Shown here piece by piece: positions 1-5,270 of a stretch of 6,464 nt of DNA (positions are counted from its first letter, which is position 1; each line of letters begins with the position of its first letter). The DNA comes from an uncultured Campylobacter sp. (GTDB lineage Bacteria; Campylobacterota; Campylobacteria; Campylobacterales; Campylobacteraceae), in the NCBI RefSeq assembly GCF_947255105.1, contig NZ_CAMYFP010000023.1:1-6464 (forward strand), written 5' to 3'. The position numbers and the translations under genes were made by a program. The notes below the pieces were generated by a model, which was not told the DNA's origin, did not search any database, and saw only the letters and a list, made by a program, of their open reading frames with translations.

Positions 1-267
1 GCAAACATAAAAGGTGAAATTTTAAGTAATTATTTAAATAAAGCTTTAAATTTAAAAGATGAAAATGTAAATTTAAACAATACAAATCTAAATTACACAA
101 ACAATACAAACACCAAAGATACACTATTATCAAACTTAGACAAATTTAACTCACAAGATATGAGTAAGAGTGGCTACCATTTTTATTTTAAACATTTATA
201 TCAATTCACTTTCACTTTTTTAATCACGATTTTTAGATATTTTAAGAAAATCTCAAGCTCTCTTTAG
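1..267 (+). CDS. 3' end of an unrecognised Asn-rich protein (5' partial)
   Basis: The frame is open from the first base and ends at TAG 265-267, giving the last 88 residues of a protein that begins outside the window. I do not recognise the family. The first 55 or so residues are polar and strongly Asn-rich (runs such as NLNNTNLNYTNNTNTKD), as in low-complexity linkers. The last 30 switch to aromatic and hydrophobic residues (HFYFKHLYQFTFTFLITIF) ending KKISSSL. That abrupt change may mean a membrane-active tail, or that the original C-terminus was lost and the frame now reads through AT-rich non-coding DNA. It lies beside an integrase remnant and an XRE regulator, so it may be the last gene of an old mobile element; that is inference only. 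Confidence 0.4.
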   Translation, partial: ANIKGEILSNYLNKALNLKDENVNLNNTNLNYTNNTNTKDTLLSNLDKFNSQDMSKSGYHFYFKHLYQFTFTFLITIFRYFKKISSSL

Positions 268-336
268 CTTAATTTATGAAATTTAACTATCAAAAATATA
301 ATTTCCTATAAAATAATAAAACCGGTAACTTTTTAA

Positions 337-474
337 CTACACATTCAAATTTTGAGATATGCTTTATCCTTTGGCTATATAGAAGGAAATGTTATTTCTA
401 ACATAACAATGAATAATATCGTAAAAAGGGCAGCAGCTCTAAATTTCAAAGCTATAATAACAGAATTTATGTAA
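337..474 (+). pseudogene. Remnant of a P4-type tyrosine recombinase (integrase)
   Basis: The frame from 337 to TAA 472-474 reads about 45 residues including RYALSFGYIEGN, then VISNI, NNIVKR and NFKAI. This matches the pattern at the core-binding/catalytic domain junction of P4-like integrases: an AxxxGYIExNP-type helix, a short linker with a basic patch, then a (H/N)(Y/F)xAIT motif. No upstream core domain and no catalytic R-H-R-Y residues can be read. In the same frame beyond the stop, a tripeptide YKW near 526-534 weakly recalls the xRxxKWxEI segment after the first catalytic Arg, but the Arg is missing. There is no start codon with a ribosome site. I take it as a dead integrase fragment marking a former integrative element. 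The assignment rests on motif recognition from memory and the fragment is short. Confidence 0.5.
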
Positions 475-562
475 AGCGATTCATAAACCAGCTTAGTTAC
501 AAAAAATATTGCCTCACATTCAGCCTATAAGTGGAATAGCATTTTTCAAAATTTATTATAAT

Positions 563-931
563 TTAAGATTTAGTCTCTTTAGATTTTTTTGTATCATACG
601 GACTATCAAACTCATCTTCTTCTACGAAGTTAATTTCTATTTTATGATTAGGATAAGAACTTGGTCCCAATACTTCTGGTAAGACAAAAAACTCTCTTAT
701 ATCCACTCCAAAAAGTTTACTAAGTTTAAAAAGATGGATGGTATTAAATCTCTTATCTTTAGCGCAGTTTTCCATGTTTGCATAAGAGCCTTGAGATGAC
801 ATTCCTATGCCAAGAGCTGCTTCAAGTTGGGTAATGCCTTTGCTTGATCTGATTTCTTTTACATTTTTAGCAATAGTTGATAGAAACATCTCCTCTTCTT
901 GTTTTGTTGTGATTTGCGGTAATTGAAGCAT
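563..931 (-). CDS. XRE-family helix-turn-helix transcriptional regulator
   Basis: A 122-residue protein with a Cro/C1-type DNA-binding domain at about residues 19-80. The order is IAKNVKEIRSSKGITQ (helix 1 and start of helix 2), then ALGIGMSSQGSYANMENC (helices 2-3, recognition helix after the turn), then LFKLSKLFGVDIREFF (helices 4-5, the usual LxKLAxxLGVxxxEFF ending). The C-terminal 40 residues are acidic then Lys-rich and probably disordered. Such proteins repress phage or island genes, often including their own. The ATG at 929-931 is preceded by AGGAAA with 8 bases between, a good site. A second Met at residue 15 has GAGGAG touching the ATG, too close for normal use. It is divergent from the 1502 gene and lies beside the integrase remnant, so it is probably the surviving regulator of a lost element. 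It is intact, so it may have been kept to control something else. Confidence 0.85.
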   Translation of the reverse strand: MLQLPQITTKQEEEMFLSTIAKNVKEIRSSKGITQLEAALGIGMSSQGSYANMENCAKDKRFNTIHLFKLSKLFGVDIREFFVLPEVLGPSSYPNHKIEINFVEEDEFDSPYDTKKSKETKS

Positions 932-953
932 TTATTATTTCCTATGGTAAAGT

Positions 954-972
954 TTTTATAAGAGTATTTATA
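954..972 (-). promoter_or_regulatory. Candidate promoter of the XRE regulator
   Basis: Read on the minus strand, two TATAAA-like -10 hexamers lie upstream of the regulator's ATG: one at 967-972 and one at 955-960. They would give leaders of roughly 30 and 16 bases. No -35 box is visible, which is usual in Campylobacter. A 7-base inverted pair TGGTAAA (945-951) and TTTACCA (1011-1017) brackets this stretch and could be an operator, but pairs this short are expected by chance in such DNA. Confidence 0.3.
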
Positions 973-1140
973 TTGCAGTTATGCCTTGTTATCAATCTAC
1001 TAAAACAATATTTACCAAGAGAAATAATACATCTAATCTCTGACTTAATGGCTTTTTATGAATTTAAGGCAAGCAAATATAGCCCAAGAAAGAAAAACTC
1101 AATTGAGTTCAAAGATGATTGTTATTATGAAGAGTTTTAA
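973..1140 (+). pseudogene. Possible gene remnant, unrecognised
   Basis: A plus-strand frame open from 913 ends at TAA 1138-1140. From about 988 it reads like real protein: VINLLKQYLPREIIHLISDL, then MAFYEFKASKYSPRKKNS and IEFKDDCYYEEF at the end. It has an amphipathic helix followed by a charged, Tyr-rich tail. The only plausible starts are TTG 973 (no ribosome site) and ATG 1048 (no ribosome site, leaving 30 residues). It overlaps the regulator's promoter and reads away from it, so it may be the 3' end of a truncated gene of the old element. I do not recognise the family. Coding character is judged by eye only. Confidence 0.28.
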
Positions 1141-1253
1141 TAGTCTAAATTTAAACACTCATAAATGTCGTAAGTAGTGTTATAAGATAGATTATATGCC
1201 TTTATTTTTTATTCAGCTTTGTAGGGCTTTTATAAAGTCAAAAAATTTAAAAG

Positions 1254-1409
1254 ATGATTAATTCTAAAATTTTAGAAACTTTACAAAACAATGAGTTAAA
1301 AATTCTAGAATTAAAAGTAATATCTACCATAGTAAAAGTTAATCATAAGAATAGTTATTGTAAAATTGCCAATCAATATAAATATCTTACTAAATTTTCA
1401 TTTGGTTAG
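1254..1409 (+). CDS. Possible 51-residue small protein
   Basis: ATG 1254 to TAG 1407-1409. The product starts MINSKILETLQNNELKILEL and goes on with a short basic segment (VKVNHKNSYCKIANQYKYL). The first half could form one amphipathic helix; there is no signal peptide, membrane helix or known motif. There is no convincing ribosome site: only AAAAG lies immediately before the ATG. An ORF this long can arise by chance, and two palindromes in its first third suggest the DNA may matter more than the peptide. It could also be the start of a truncated gene. Confidence 0.25.
   Translation: MINSKILETLQNNELKILELKVISTIVKVNHKNSYCKIANQYKYLTKFSFG
1262..1277. repeat. Perfect 16-base palindrome (TTCTA...TAGAA)
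   Basis: TTCTAAAATTTTAGAA is a perfect dyad. A second one with the same TTCTA/TAGAA half-sites lies with its centre 37 bases downstream. It could be a dimeric regulator site; no particular protein can be assigned. Confidence 0.4.
1301..1312. repeat. Perfect 12-base palindrome (AATTCTAGAATT)
   Basis: A perfect dyad sharing half-sites with the palindrome at 1262-1277 but without the 4-base central spacer. Palindromes of A and T are common by chance, but the central CTAG is usually rare in bacterial DNA. Confidence 0.35.
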
Positions 1410-1452
1410 CTAATAAAATAGCAAAAAGACAAAATTTGGACTTTGGAATTTA

Positions 1453-1458
1453 TATAAT
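1453..1458 (+). promoter_or_regulatory. -10 box TATAAT for the DUF2628 gene
   Basis: A consensus TATAAT within TTTATATAAT lies 43 bases before the GTG start, placing the transcript start near 1465. No -35 hexamer sits at the right distance: TTGGAC at 1436-1441 is only 11 bases away. A 10-base palindrome CTTAATTAAG (1472-1481) falls just downstream of the expected start and could be an operator. Confidence 0.5.
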
Positions 1459-1501
1459 TTCTTAGTTAAATCTTAATTAAGTTACAAAAAAAGGAGGAAC
1501 T

Positions 1502-2149
1502 GTGACTGAGTATTCAAAACAAATTTTAAGCGATCCTAAGCTTTTAAGAGAAAAGCTATCTATTTATTTAAACGGTTCAAAAAGCGTAGAGAGCTATGCA
1601 AAGGCTTGCGAGAAGTTTTTTAAGACCGGAAAAGGTGAGAAGCTTAAAGAGAAAACGACTTGGAGTTGGACAGCGTTTTTATCTAGTTTTTTAGGACCGC
1701 AGTGGTTTTTGTTATATAGGGGAGCTATTAAAAGCTTTTGTTATGTTACTCTTTTGCTAATATGGATAGGTTCTAAAGGGCTCAAATCGGGAGATGAAGC
1801 CAATTTTATACTTACCTACATGCTTATTAGTCTTATAATTTTTCCAATATGGTATGGAGGTCGTGCTAAATTTGTAGTATGTAAGACCTTTGTTGAAAAG
1901 CTAAATTTAGAAAATGATGAAGCCTTAAAGCCAAATAGGAGCTTTTTGTATCTGTTTATCGCAACAAACATAGTTGTACTTTGTGTGGCCGGCTATGAGG
2001 TTTTCACAAGTGGAGCAAGAAATATTGATGAGTTTTTATTAGCCATGGAAAACAGTGATGCTTTTATTGCTCTTGGATTTATACAAACTGCAATACCATT
2101 TTTCCTTGAAGGCATGCTTTTTGGTGCTATAGGTGCAATGTTATTTTAA
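1502..2149 (+). CDS. DUF2628-like multi-pass inner-membrane protein
   Basis: 215 residues. A soluble N-terminal part of about 52 residues, rich in Lys and Glu, precedes the signature WSWTAFLSSFLGPQWFLLYR (54-73), which matches the WSWxAFxFGPxWxLYRK region of DUF2628 proteins. Hydrophobic segments follow at about 57-72, 76-92, 103-119, 148-168 and 187-214, so four to five membrane passes. The function of DUF2628 is not known; members are small bacterial membrane proteins often near envelope genes. The start is GTG, supported by a very strong site AAGGAGGA (1491-1498); no ATG lies nearby. It is the first gene of a plus-strand run, with the next start 12 bases after its stop, so the two are probably cotranscribed. 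Confidence 0.75.
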   Translation: MTEYSKQILSDPKLLREKLSIYLNGSKSVESYAKACEKFFKTGKGEKLKEKTTWSWTAFLSSFLGPQWFLLYRGAIKSFCYVTLLLIWIGSKGLKSGDEANFILTYMLISLIIFPIWYGGRAKFVVCKTFVEKLNLENDEALKPNRSFLYLFIATNIVVLCVAGYEVFTSGARNIDEFLLAMENSDAFIALGFIQTAIPFFLEGMLFGAIGAMLF

Positions 2150-2161
2150 AAAGGAGAAAAA

Positions 2162-2773
2162 ATGAAAAAATTTATATTTAGTGCTGTTGTTATAGCGGCT
2201 CTTTATTTTGGCTATCAATTTTTTACTGGGAAAAATAGCGTAATGCCGAAACCTTATGACTGCGATACTGGCGACGCTCAAATTTCGGCTTTGTGCTTGA
2301 TGTTTAAAGGAGATAGTTGTAATGATGCAGAGTTATTTGTAAAAGAATTTTTGCCAAAACTTGGCGATGTAGCGACCATAAAAAGATCCCTTATTAAGCT
2401 AGACTCATCTTCAAAAAGTTCAGTTTGTGGTATAGACATTAATTATGATTTGAGTGCAAATTCGCTTGACGAGGCTAGGAAAAAATTTGACTCTTATAAC
2501 TATGTTGGCGAAAATATTACAAATTATGGTATGAGAATATTTTTTGCTATGCAAAATGATGGTTTTAACGGACCTTCACAAAAGCAAAGTTTTGATGAGA
2601 GATTTAAGAGTTTAGATGATTATAAGAAATTTTTAGAGCAACGAGAGGCCTCACAAAAGATGATGGCTATGTTTGGCGGTGTGAATTTAAATAGATTTTA
2701 TTACCAGCTTTTTGACAATGGCAAGGGCGAAATTTGGACTCAGACATCTTTTAATTTAGAAGAATTAAGATGA
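2162..2773 (+). CDS. Exported or membrane-anchored four-cysteine protein, unrecognised
   Basis: 203 residues. The N-terminus (MKKFIFSAVVIAALYFGYQF) is a basic start plus a hydrophobic helix of about 17 residues. With no clear AxA cleavage site, it is more likely an uncleaved anchor with the rest in the periplasm. Cysteines at 34, 45, 53 and 89 are all in the N-terminal half and could form two disulfides. The remainder is polar and mixed, including DERFKSLDDYKKFLEQREAS (145-164, probably helical), then an aromatic stretch NRFYYQLFD. I do not recognise a family. AAGGAG (2151-2156) gives a good ribosome site, 12 bases after the DUF2628 stop, so the two genes are probably an operon. The broken CSD gene begins 18 bases after its stop. 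Confidence 0.7.
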   Translation: MKKFIFSAVVIAALYFGYQFFTGKNSVMPKPYDCDTGDAQISALCLMFKGDSCNDAELFVKEFLPKLGDVATIKRSLIKLDSSSKSSVCGIDINYDLSANSLDEARKKFDSYNYVGENITNYGMRIFFAMQNDGFNGPSQKQSFDERFKSLDDYKKFLEQREASQKMMAMFGGVNLNRFYYQLFDNGKGEIWTQTSFNLEELR

Positions 2774-2791
2774 GCTTTAAAAAGGAATAGG

Positions 2792-2952
2792 ATGAATGGA
2801 GTTATAAAAACTTACCTTGATAGCGGTGGCTTTATGAGTGGCAGTGATGAAAACGACTACTACTTTTCTAAAAAAGATTTTAGTGGTGAGTTTCAAGTGG
2901 GCGATTTTGTTAAATTTGAGCCTGGACTTGGTAAAAAGGGCTACTATGCAAA
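2792..2952 (+). repeat. Direct repeat, left copy (CSD 5' part)
   Basis: The left member of a direct repeat of 161/167 bases, about 95% identical to 4099-4265 with one 6-base gap. Of eight substitutions, three change the protein. The repeats are 1.3 kb apart and enclose the Sel1 gene. Confidence 0.9.
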
Positions 2953-3095
2953 AGAGATGGAGCTAAAAGCTAGTTTTTATGTATAAAACTTCTAGTGAAA
3001 TAGTAATATCTATCGATAAAGATGAGATTGATGACTATAAAATGGTTGATGTCTTAAATTTCATCAAGTTAGGCGAGGGAAATCTAGTTTTATAA
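2792..3095 (+). pseudogene. Degenerate copy of the cold-shock-domain membrane gene
   Basis: A partial duplicate of the gene at 4099. Over 2792-2952 against 4099-4265 I count 153 of 161 aligned bases identical, with the first 39 identical. A 6-base deletion removes Tyr-Gly from the RNP1 motif: GGYGFISG becomes GGFMSG. The frame continues to TAA 2984-2986, giving 64 residues. Homology then resumes in another frame: from 2979 a stretch reads EIVISIDKDEIDDYKMVD, matching EVISTEKDNINGYEIVD of the intact copy, and stops at 3093-3095. So there is a frameshift near 2981-2995 and loss of everything beyond about residue 92, including both membrane helices. The ribosome site AAAGGAATAG remains, so a 64-residue defective domain could still be made. 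An alternative reading is a real minimal CSD protein, but loss of RNP1 core residues argues against nucleic-acid binding. Confidence 0.75.
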
Positions 3096-3147
3096 AACTT
3101 CAAAATAGACGTTTTATTTAAGGGTTAAATTTAAAAAAGGAGAAAAG

Positions 3148-3906
3148 ATGAAAAAAGTTATTTTAGGAATTTTAGTTTTTGTTTTTGGTAGTGTGTTAAG
3201 TGCTAATGGGTTTGGCTTAGACAATTTTAAGCAGGATTGCAAGAATGGAAATTCGCAGTCTTGTGCTTTTTACTATGGTATGAAGTTTAGGAGAGAAAAA
3301 CCTGATATTGGCAAATTAGAAAAAGAGTGTAAAAAAGAAAATATGGATAGTTGTTTTGAGCTTGCTCTTGCCTATATGTCTGGTATTGGTGTAAAAAAAG
3401 ATAGTAAAAAAATGAATGAATATTTAAATATGTGTTGCCAAAAAGACAATCTAGTCGCATGCCATTCTATCGCAGAGAACTATGAGTTAGAGCAAAACTA
3501 TGACAAAGCAGTAGAATATTATATAATGAATTGTGATAAAGGCTATGCTGGTAGTTGTACTAATCTTGGGATCTTATATCATGTTGGTGATAAGATAAAA
3601 CAAGATTATAAAAAAGCCAATAACTATTTCAGTAAGGCTTGCGATGGCGGTGAGCCTAGAGGATGTTTTAGTTTTGGTGTTGCATATAGGGATGGTAAAG
3701 GGGTAAAACAAGACACACATAAAGCACTTAAATATTTTGATATTGCTTGCGATGGTGGATTTGCTACAGGATGTAAAGCTTTTGGAAGTTTTTACTATTC
3801 GGGGCTTTTTGGCATAGAAGAAGATTATGAAAAAGCTTTTGATAGCTTTAAAAAGGCTTGCTATTTAGGAGACAAAGAGAGTTGTCAAATTCTAGATAAA
3901 ATGTAG
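3148..3906 (+). CDS. Hcp-like Sel1-repeat protein, exported
   Basis: 252 residues. A signal peptide at 1-19 (MKK, hydrophobic core, then SVLSA before NG) sends it to the periplasm or outside. The rest is a solenoid of seven Sel1-like helix pairs, each marked by cysteines eight residues apart: 31/39, 61/69, 97/105, 129/137, 165/173, 201/209 and 238/246. Spacing between pairs is mostly 36, as in the disulfide-stabilised Helicobacter cysteine-rich proteins (HcpA-E). Repeat landmarks such as ACDGGxxxGC and YxxGKGVKQDxxKAxxYF are clear. Cys96 is an unpaired extra. Hcp proteins were described as penicillin-binding or immunogenic; the role here is probably protein binding in the periplasm, and folding would need Dsb oxidation. 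AAGGAG at 3137-3142 sets the start. It is enclosed by two decayed duplicates, so it may have been inserted into, or outlived, a duplicated cassette. Confidence 0.88.
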   Translation: MKKVILGILVFVFGSVLSANGFGLDNFKQDCKNGNSQSCAFYYGMKFRREKPDIGKLEKECKKENMDSCFELALAYMSGIGVKKDSKKMNEYLNMCCQKDNLVACHSIAENYELEQNYDKAVEYYIMNCDKGYAGSCTNLGILYHVGDKIKQDYKKANNYFSKACDGGEPRGCFSFGVAYRDGKGVKQDTHKALKYFDIACDGGFATGCKAFGSFYYSGLFGIEEDYEKAFDSFKKACYLGDKESCQILDKM

Positions 3907-3920
3907 CAAATTAAAGTAAG

Positions 3921-4030
3921 CAAAACCACTTCTTATTGAAATCATTGCTTTTGTGATATTGGCAGACTATTTTAAGCTTCAAATTCAGAGCAAGAGTTTT
4001 GATTTCTTTGGGAGGTGCTTTTTTTATTTT
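3921..4030 (+). pseudogene. Decayed copy of the 5' end of the lipoprotein gene at 5267
   Basis: This spacer resembles the beginning of the lipoprotein gene. CACTTCTTATTG at 3927-3938 is identical to 5283-5294. Further on, 3990-4016 matches 5351-5377 at 21 of 27 bases, including CTTTGGGA. Translated in two frames it gives LLIEIIAFVILA, against LLIGIIALTTLTG in the intact protein, and then ARVLISLGG, against AKVLIPLGS. The two blocks are 63 bases apart here and 68 in the intact gene, so there is a net frameshift. The lipobox cysteine is lost. No start codon or ribosome site remains. It begins 14 bases after the Sel1 stop and ends at the promoter of the intact CSD gene. The match is short and judged by eye, but two collinear blocks make chance unlikely. 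Confidence 0.6.
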
Positions 4031-4047
4031 AAAAAATTAGAAGCTGT

Positions 4048-4053
4048 TATAAT
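4048..4053 (+). promoter_or_regulatory. -10 box TATAAT for the CSD/TM/lipoprotein operon
   Basis: A consensus TATAAT 45 bases before the ATG at 4099, with an A/T tract (4019-4036) just upstream and no -35 hexamer, as is typical of Campylobacter. It would start a transcript near 4060 covering the three overlapping genes. Confidence 0.55.
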
Positions 4054-4098
4054 ACCTAGATTAAAATAATAAATTTGGCTTTACTGTAAAGGAAAAAT

Positions 4099-4265
4099 AT
4101 GAATGGAGTTATAAAAACTTACCTTGATAGCGGTGGCTATGGATTTATAAGTGGCACGGATGAAAATGACTACTACTTTTCTAAAAAAGATTTTAGTGGC
4201 GAGTTTCAAGTGGGCGATTTTGTTAAATTTGAGCCTGGGCTTAGTAAAAAAGGCTACTATGCAAA
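4099..4265 (+). repeat. Direct repeat, right copy (CSD 5' part)
   Basis: The intact member of the repeat shared with 2792-2952. It carries the six bases (TATGGA) missing from the left copy. Confidence 0.9.
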
Positions 4266-4839
4266 GGATATTACACTAGAAACTAACTTTTTTTATGAAA
4301 TTCCAAATGAAGTGATATCTACTGAAAAAGATAATATTAATGGCTATGAGATAGTGGATTTATCAAATTTTATCGTTTGTGTTGAAGGTAGAGGAGATCC
4401 AAACATCGCAAAAGAAAACATTAAAATATATGCTAAAATTTTAGGCGCAAACGCTCTTCTTGGTAGGAGATATTTCCAAACAACAGGGAGCGAGCACTCA
4501 AATGCAGGCAATGGAACTCATCACTTTACCATACATAATTTTGAAGCAAGACTTGCTTTTATAGCAAAAAAATCCCTTGATAAAGCCGCTCTAACCAAAG
4601 AGCAGTTAGAAAAAAAGGCAAAAATAGATAGTATCGCAAGAGTAGTCAAAAAAGAACTTAGTCAAAAAAGTAGCTCAAATACCTTTGGAACTATACTTTT
4701 TTGGGCTGTTTTTATACTGCTTATTTTAACTATGTTCTCTAAAGGCGAGAGCTACATTGTGGCTCTTCTACCTTTGGCAATCTCACTTTATATATTTGAT
4801 CTTAGCATAGATTTTGATAGTTGGCTAAGGGAGATATAA
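4099..4839 (+). CDS. Membrane-anchored cold-shock-domain protein
   Basis: 246 residues in three parts. Residues 1-60 are a cold-shock-like OB fold: MNGVIKTYLDSGGYGFIS holds an RNP1-type core GYGFI (13-17), and DYYFSKKDF (24-32) stands where RNP2 (VFVHFS) is expected, followed by FQVGDFVKFEPG. Residues about 65-158 form a second globular part with IYAKILGANALLGRRYF (110-126), which recalls the AxxLGANAVxGxRY stretch of YbjQ-type domains, a tentative link. A Lys-rich helix (160-190) leads to two membrane helices at 196-213 and 218-235. So an RNA- or ssDNA-binding domain is probably held on the cytoplasmic face of the inner membrane. CSD fused to membrane segments is known from CSD-DUF1294 proteins, but the tail here differs. 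AAAGGA (4091-4096 region) precedes the ATG. The stop overlaps the next ATG by one base. A broken paralogue lies at 2792. Confidence 0.8.
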   Translation: MNGVIKTYLDSGGYGFISGTDENDYYFSKKDFSGEFQVGDFVKFEPGLSKKGYYAKDITLETNFFYEIPNEVISTEKDNINGYEIVDLSNFIVCVEGRGDPNIAKENIKIYAKILGANALLGRRYFQTTGSEHSNAGNGTHHFTIHNFEARLAFIAKKSLDKAALTKEQLEKKAKIDSIARVVKKELSQKSSSNTFGTILFWAVFILLILTMFSKGESYIVALLPLAISLYIFDLSIDFDSWLREI

Positions 4840-5270
4840 TGGAAAATTTAGATCATTTTTTTAAATTTCTATACGCCAAAATAGCTCATTTTCATCTCTT
4901 ATTTAGTAATTTTGTCGGAAGTTATTTTATAGATAAAGAAATTTGCCACATTGTGATTTTTAGTGCGTATTTGTTGGCGTTTTATCTATTTTATCTTTTT
5001 TGTGTAAGTGGAAAAGCGTTTCATAAATTTGCTAAGATTTATCTAAGTTATGCTTCGATAGTAGGACTTTACTCCATTTGCGTTTATAAGGGTGAGATTA
5101 TCATAAATGTAGTTTGTGCAATCATATCTTTAATTATTTTTGTTCGTTTTTCTCGCTCATTTTCTAACTTTTTATTCCAATATGAAACTGCAAAAGCTAT
5201 CAAAAAAGCATATGAAATTTACGGGTATAAAAATGAGTCAAACAATGATGCCAAAGAGAAGATAAAATGA
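4839..5270 (+). CDS. Small multi-pass membrane protein, unrecognised
   Basis: 143 residues. Three hydrophobic segments at about 36-56, 66-83 and 86-104 point to an inner-membrane protein, flanked by an aromatic N-terminal part (MENLDHFFKFLYAKI) and a charged C-terminal tail of about 30 residues ending AKEKIK. I see no catalytic motif and do not recognise the family. I chose ATG 4839: its first A is the last base of the upstream stop (TAATG), and AAGGGAG (4827-4833) sits 5 bases before it. An in-frame TTG at 4821 is inferior because the ribosome site would lie inside the gene. Its stop overlaps the lipoprotein start (ATGA, 5267-5270). The coupling on both sides suggests equal dosage with its neighbours and perhaps one membrane complex. 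Confidence 0.7.
   Translation: MENLDHFFKFLYAKIAHFHLLFSNFVGSYFIDKEICHIVIFSAYLLAFYLFYLFCVSGKAFHKFAKIYLSYASIVGLYSICVYKGEIIINVVCAIISLIIFVRFSRSFSNFLFQYETAKAIKKAYEIYGYKNESNNDAKEKIK

Larger units (their letters stand above)
1141..1501. other. AT-rich stretch ahead of the DUF2628 gene
   Basis: There is no long gene here. The contents are a 51-codon small ORF (1254-1409), two perfect palindromes inside it, and the promoter and ribosome site of the 1502 gene near the right end. The rest (1141-1253 and 1410-1450) shows no RNA gene, repeat or terminator that I can support. Confidence 0.6.

Noticed and set aside
255..270. AAGCT/AGCTT hairpin at the end of the first frame as a terminator
   Set aside because: Only a 5-base stem and no T run follows.
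1..560. tRNA attachment site for the integrase relic
   Set aside because: I found no tRNA cloverleaf, T-loop motif or flanking direct repeat.
3918..3950. AAGCAA/TTGCTT hairpin after the Sel1 gene as a terminator
   Set aside because: Only 6 base pairs with a 21-base loop and no T run; the stretch is better explained as the decayed lipoprotein copy.
4821..4838. TTG start for the 143-residue membrane protein
   Set aside because: The ribosome site AAGGGAG lies at 4827-4833, inside that extension, and fits ATG 4839.
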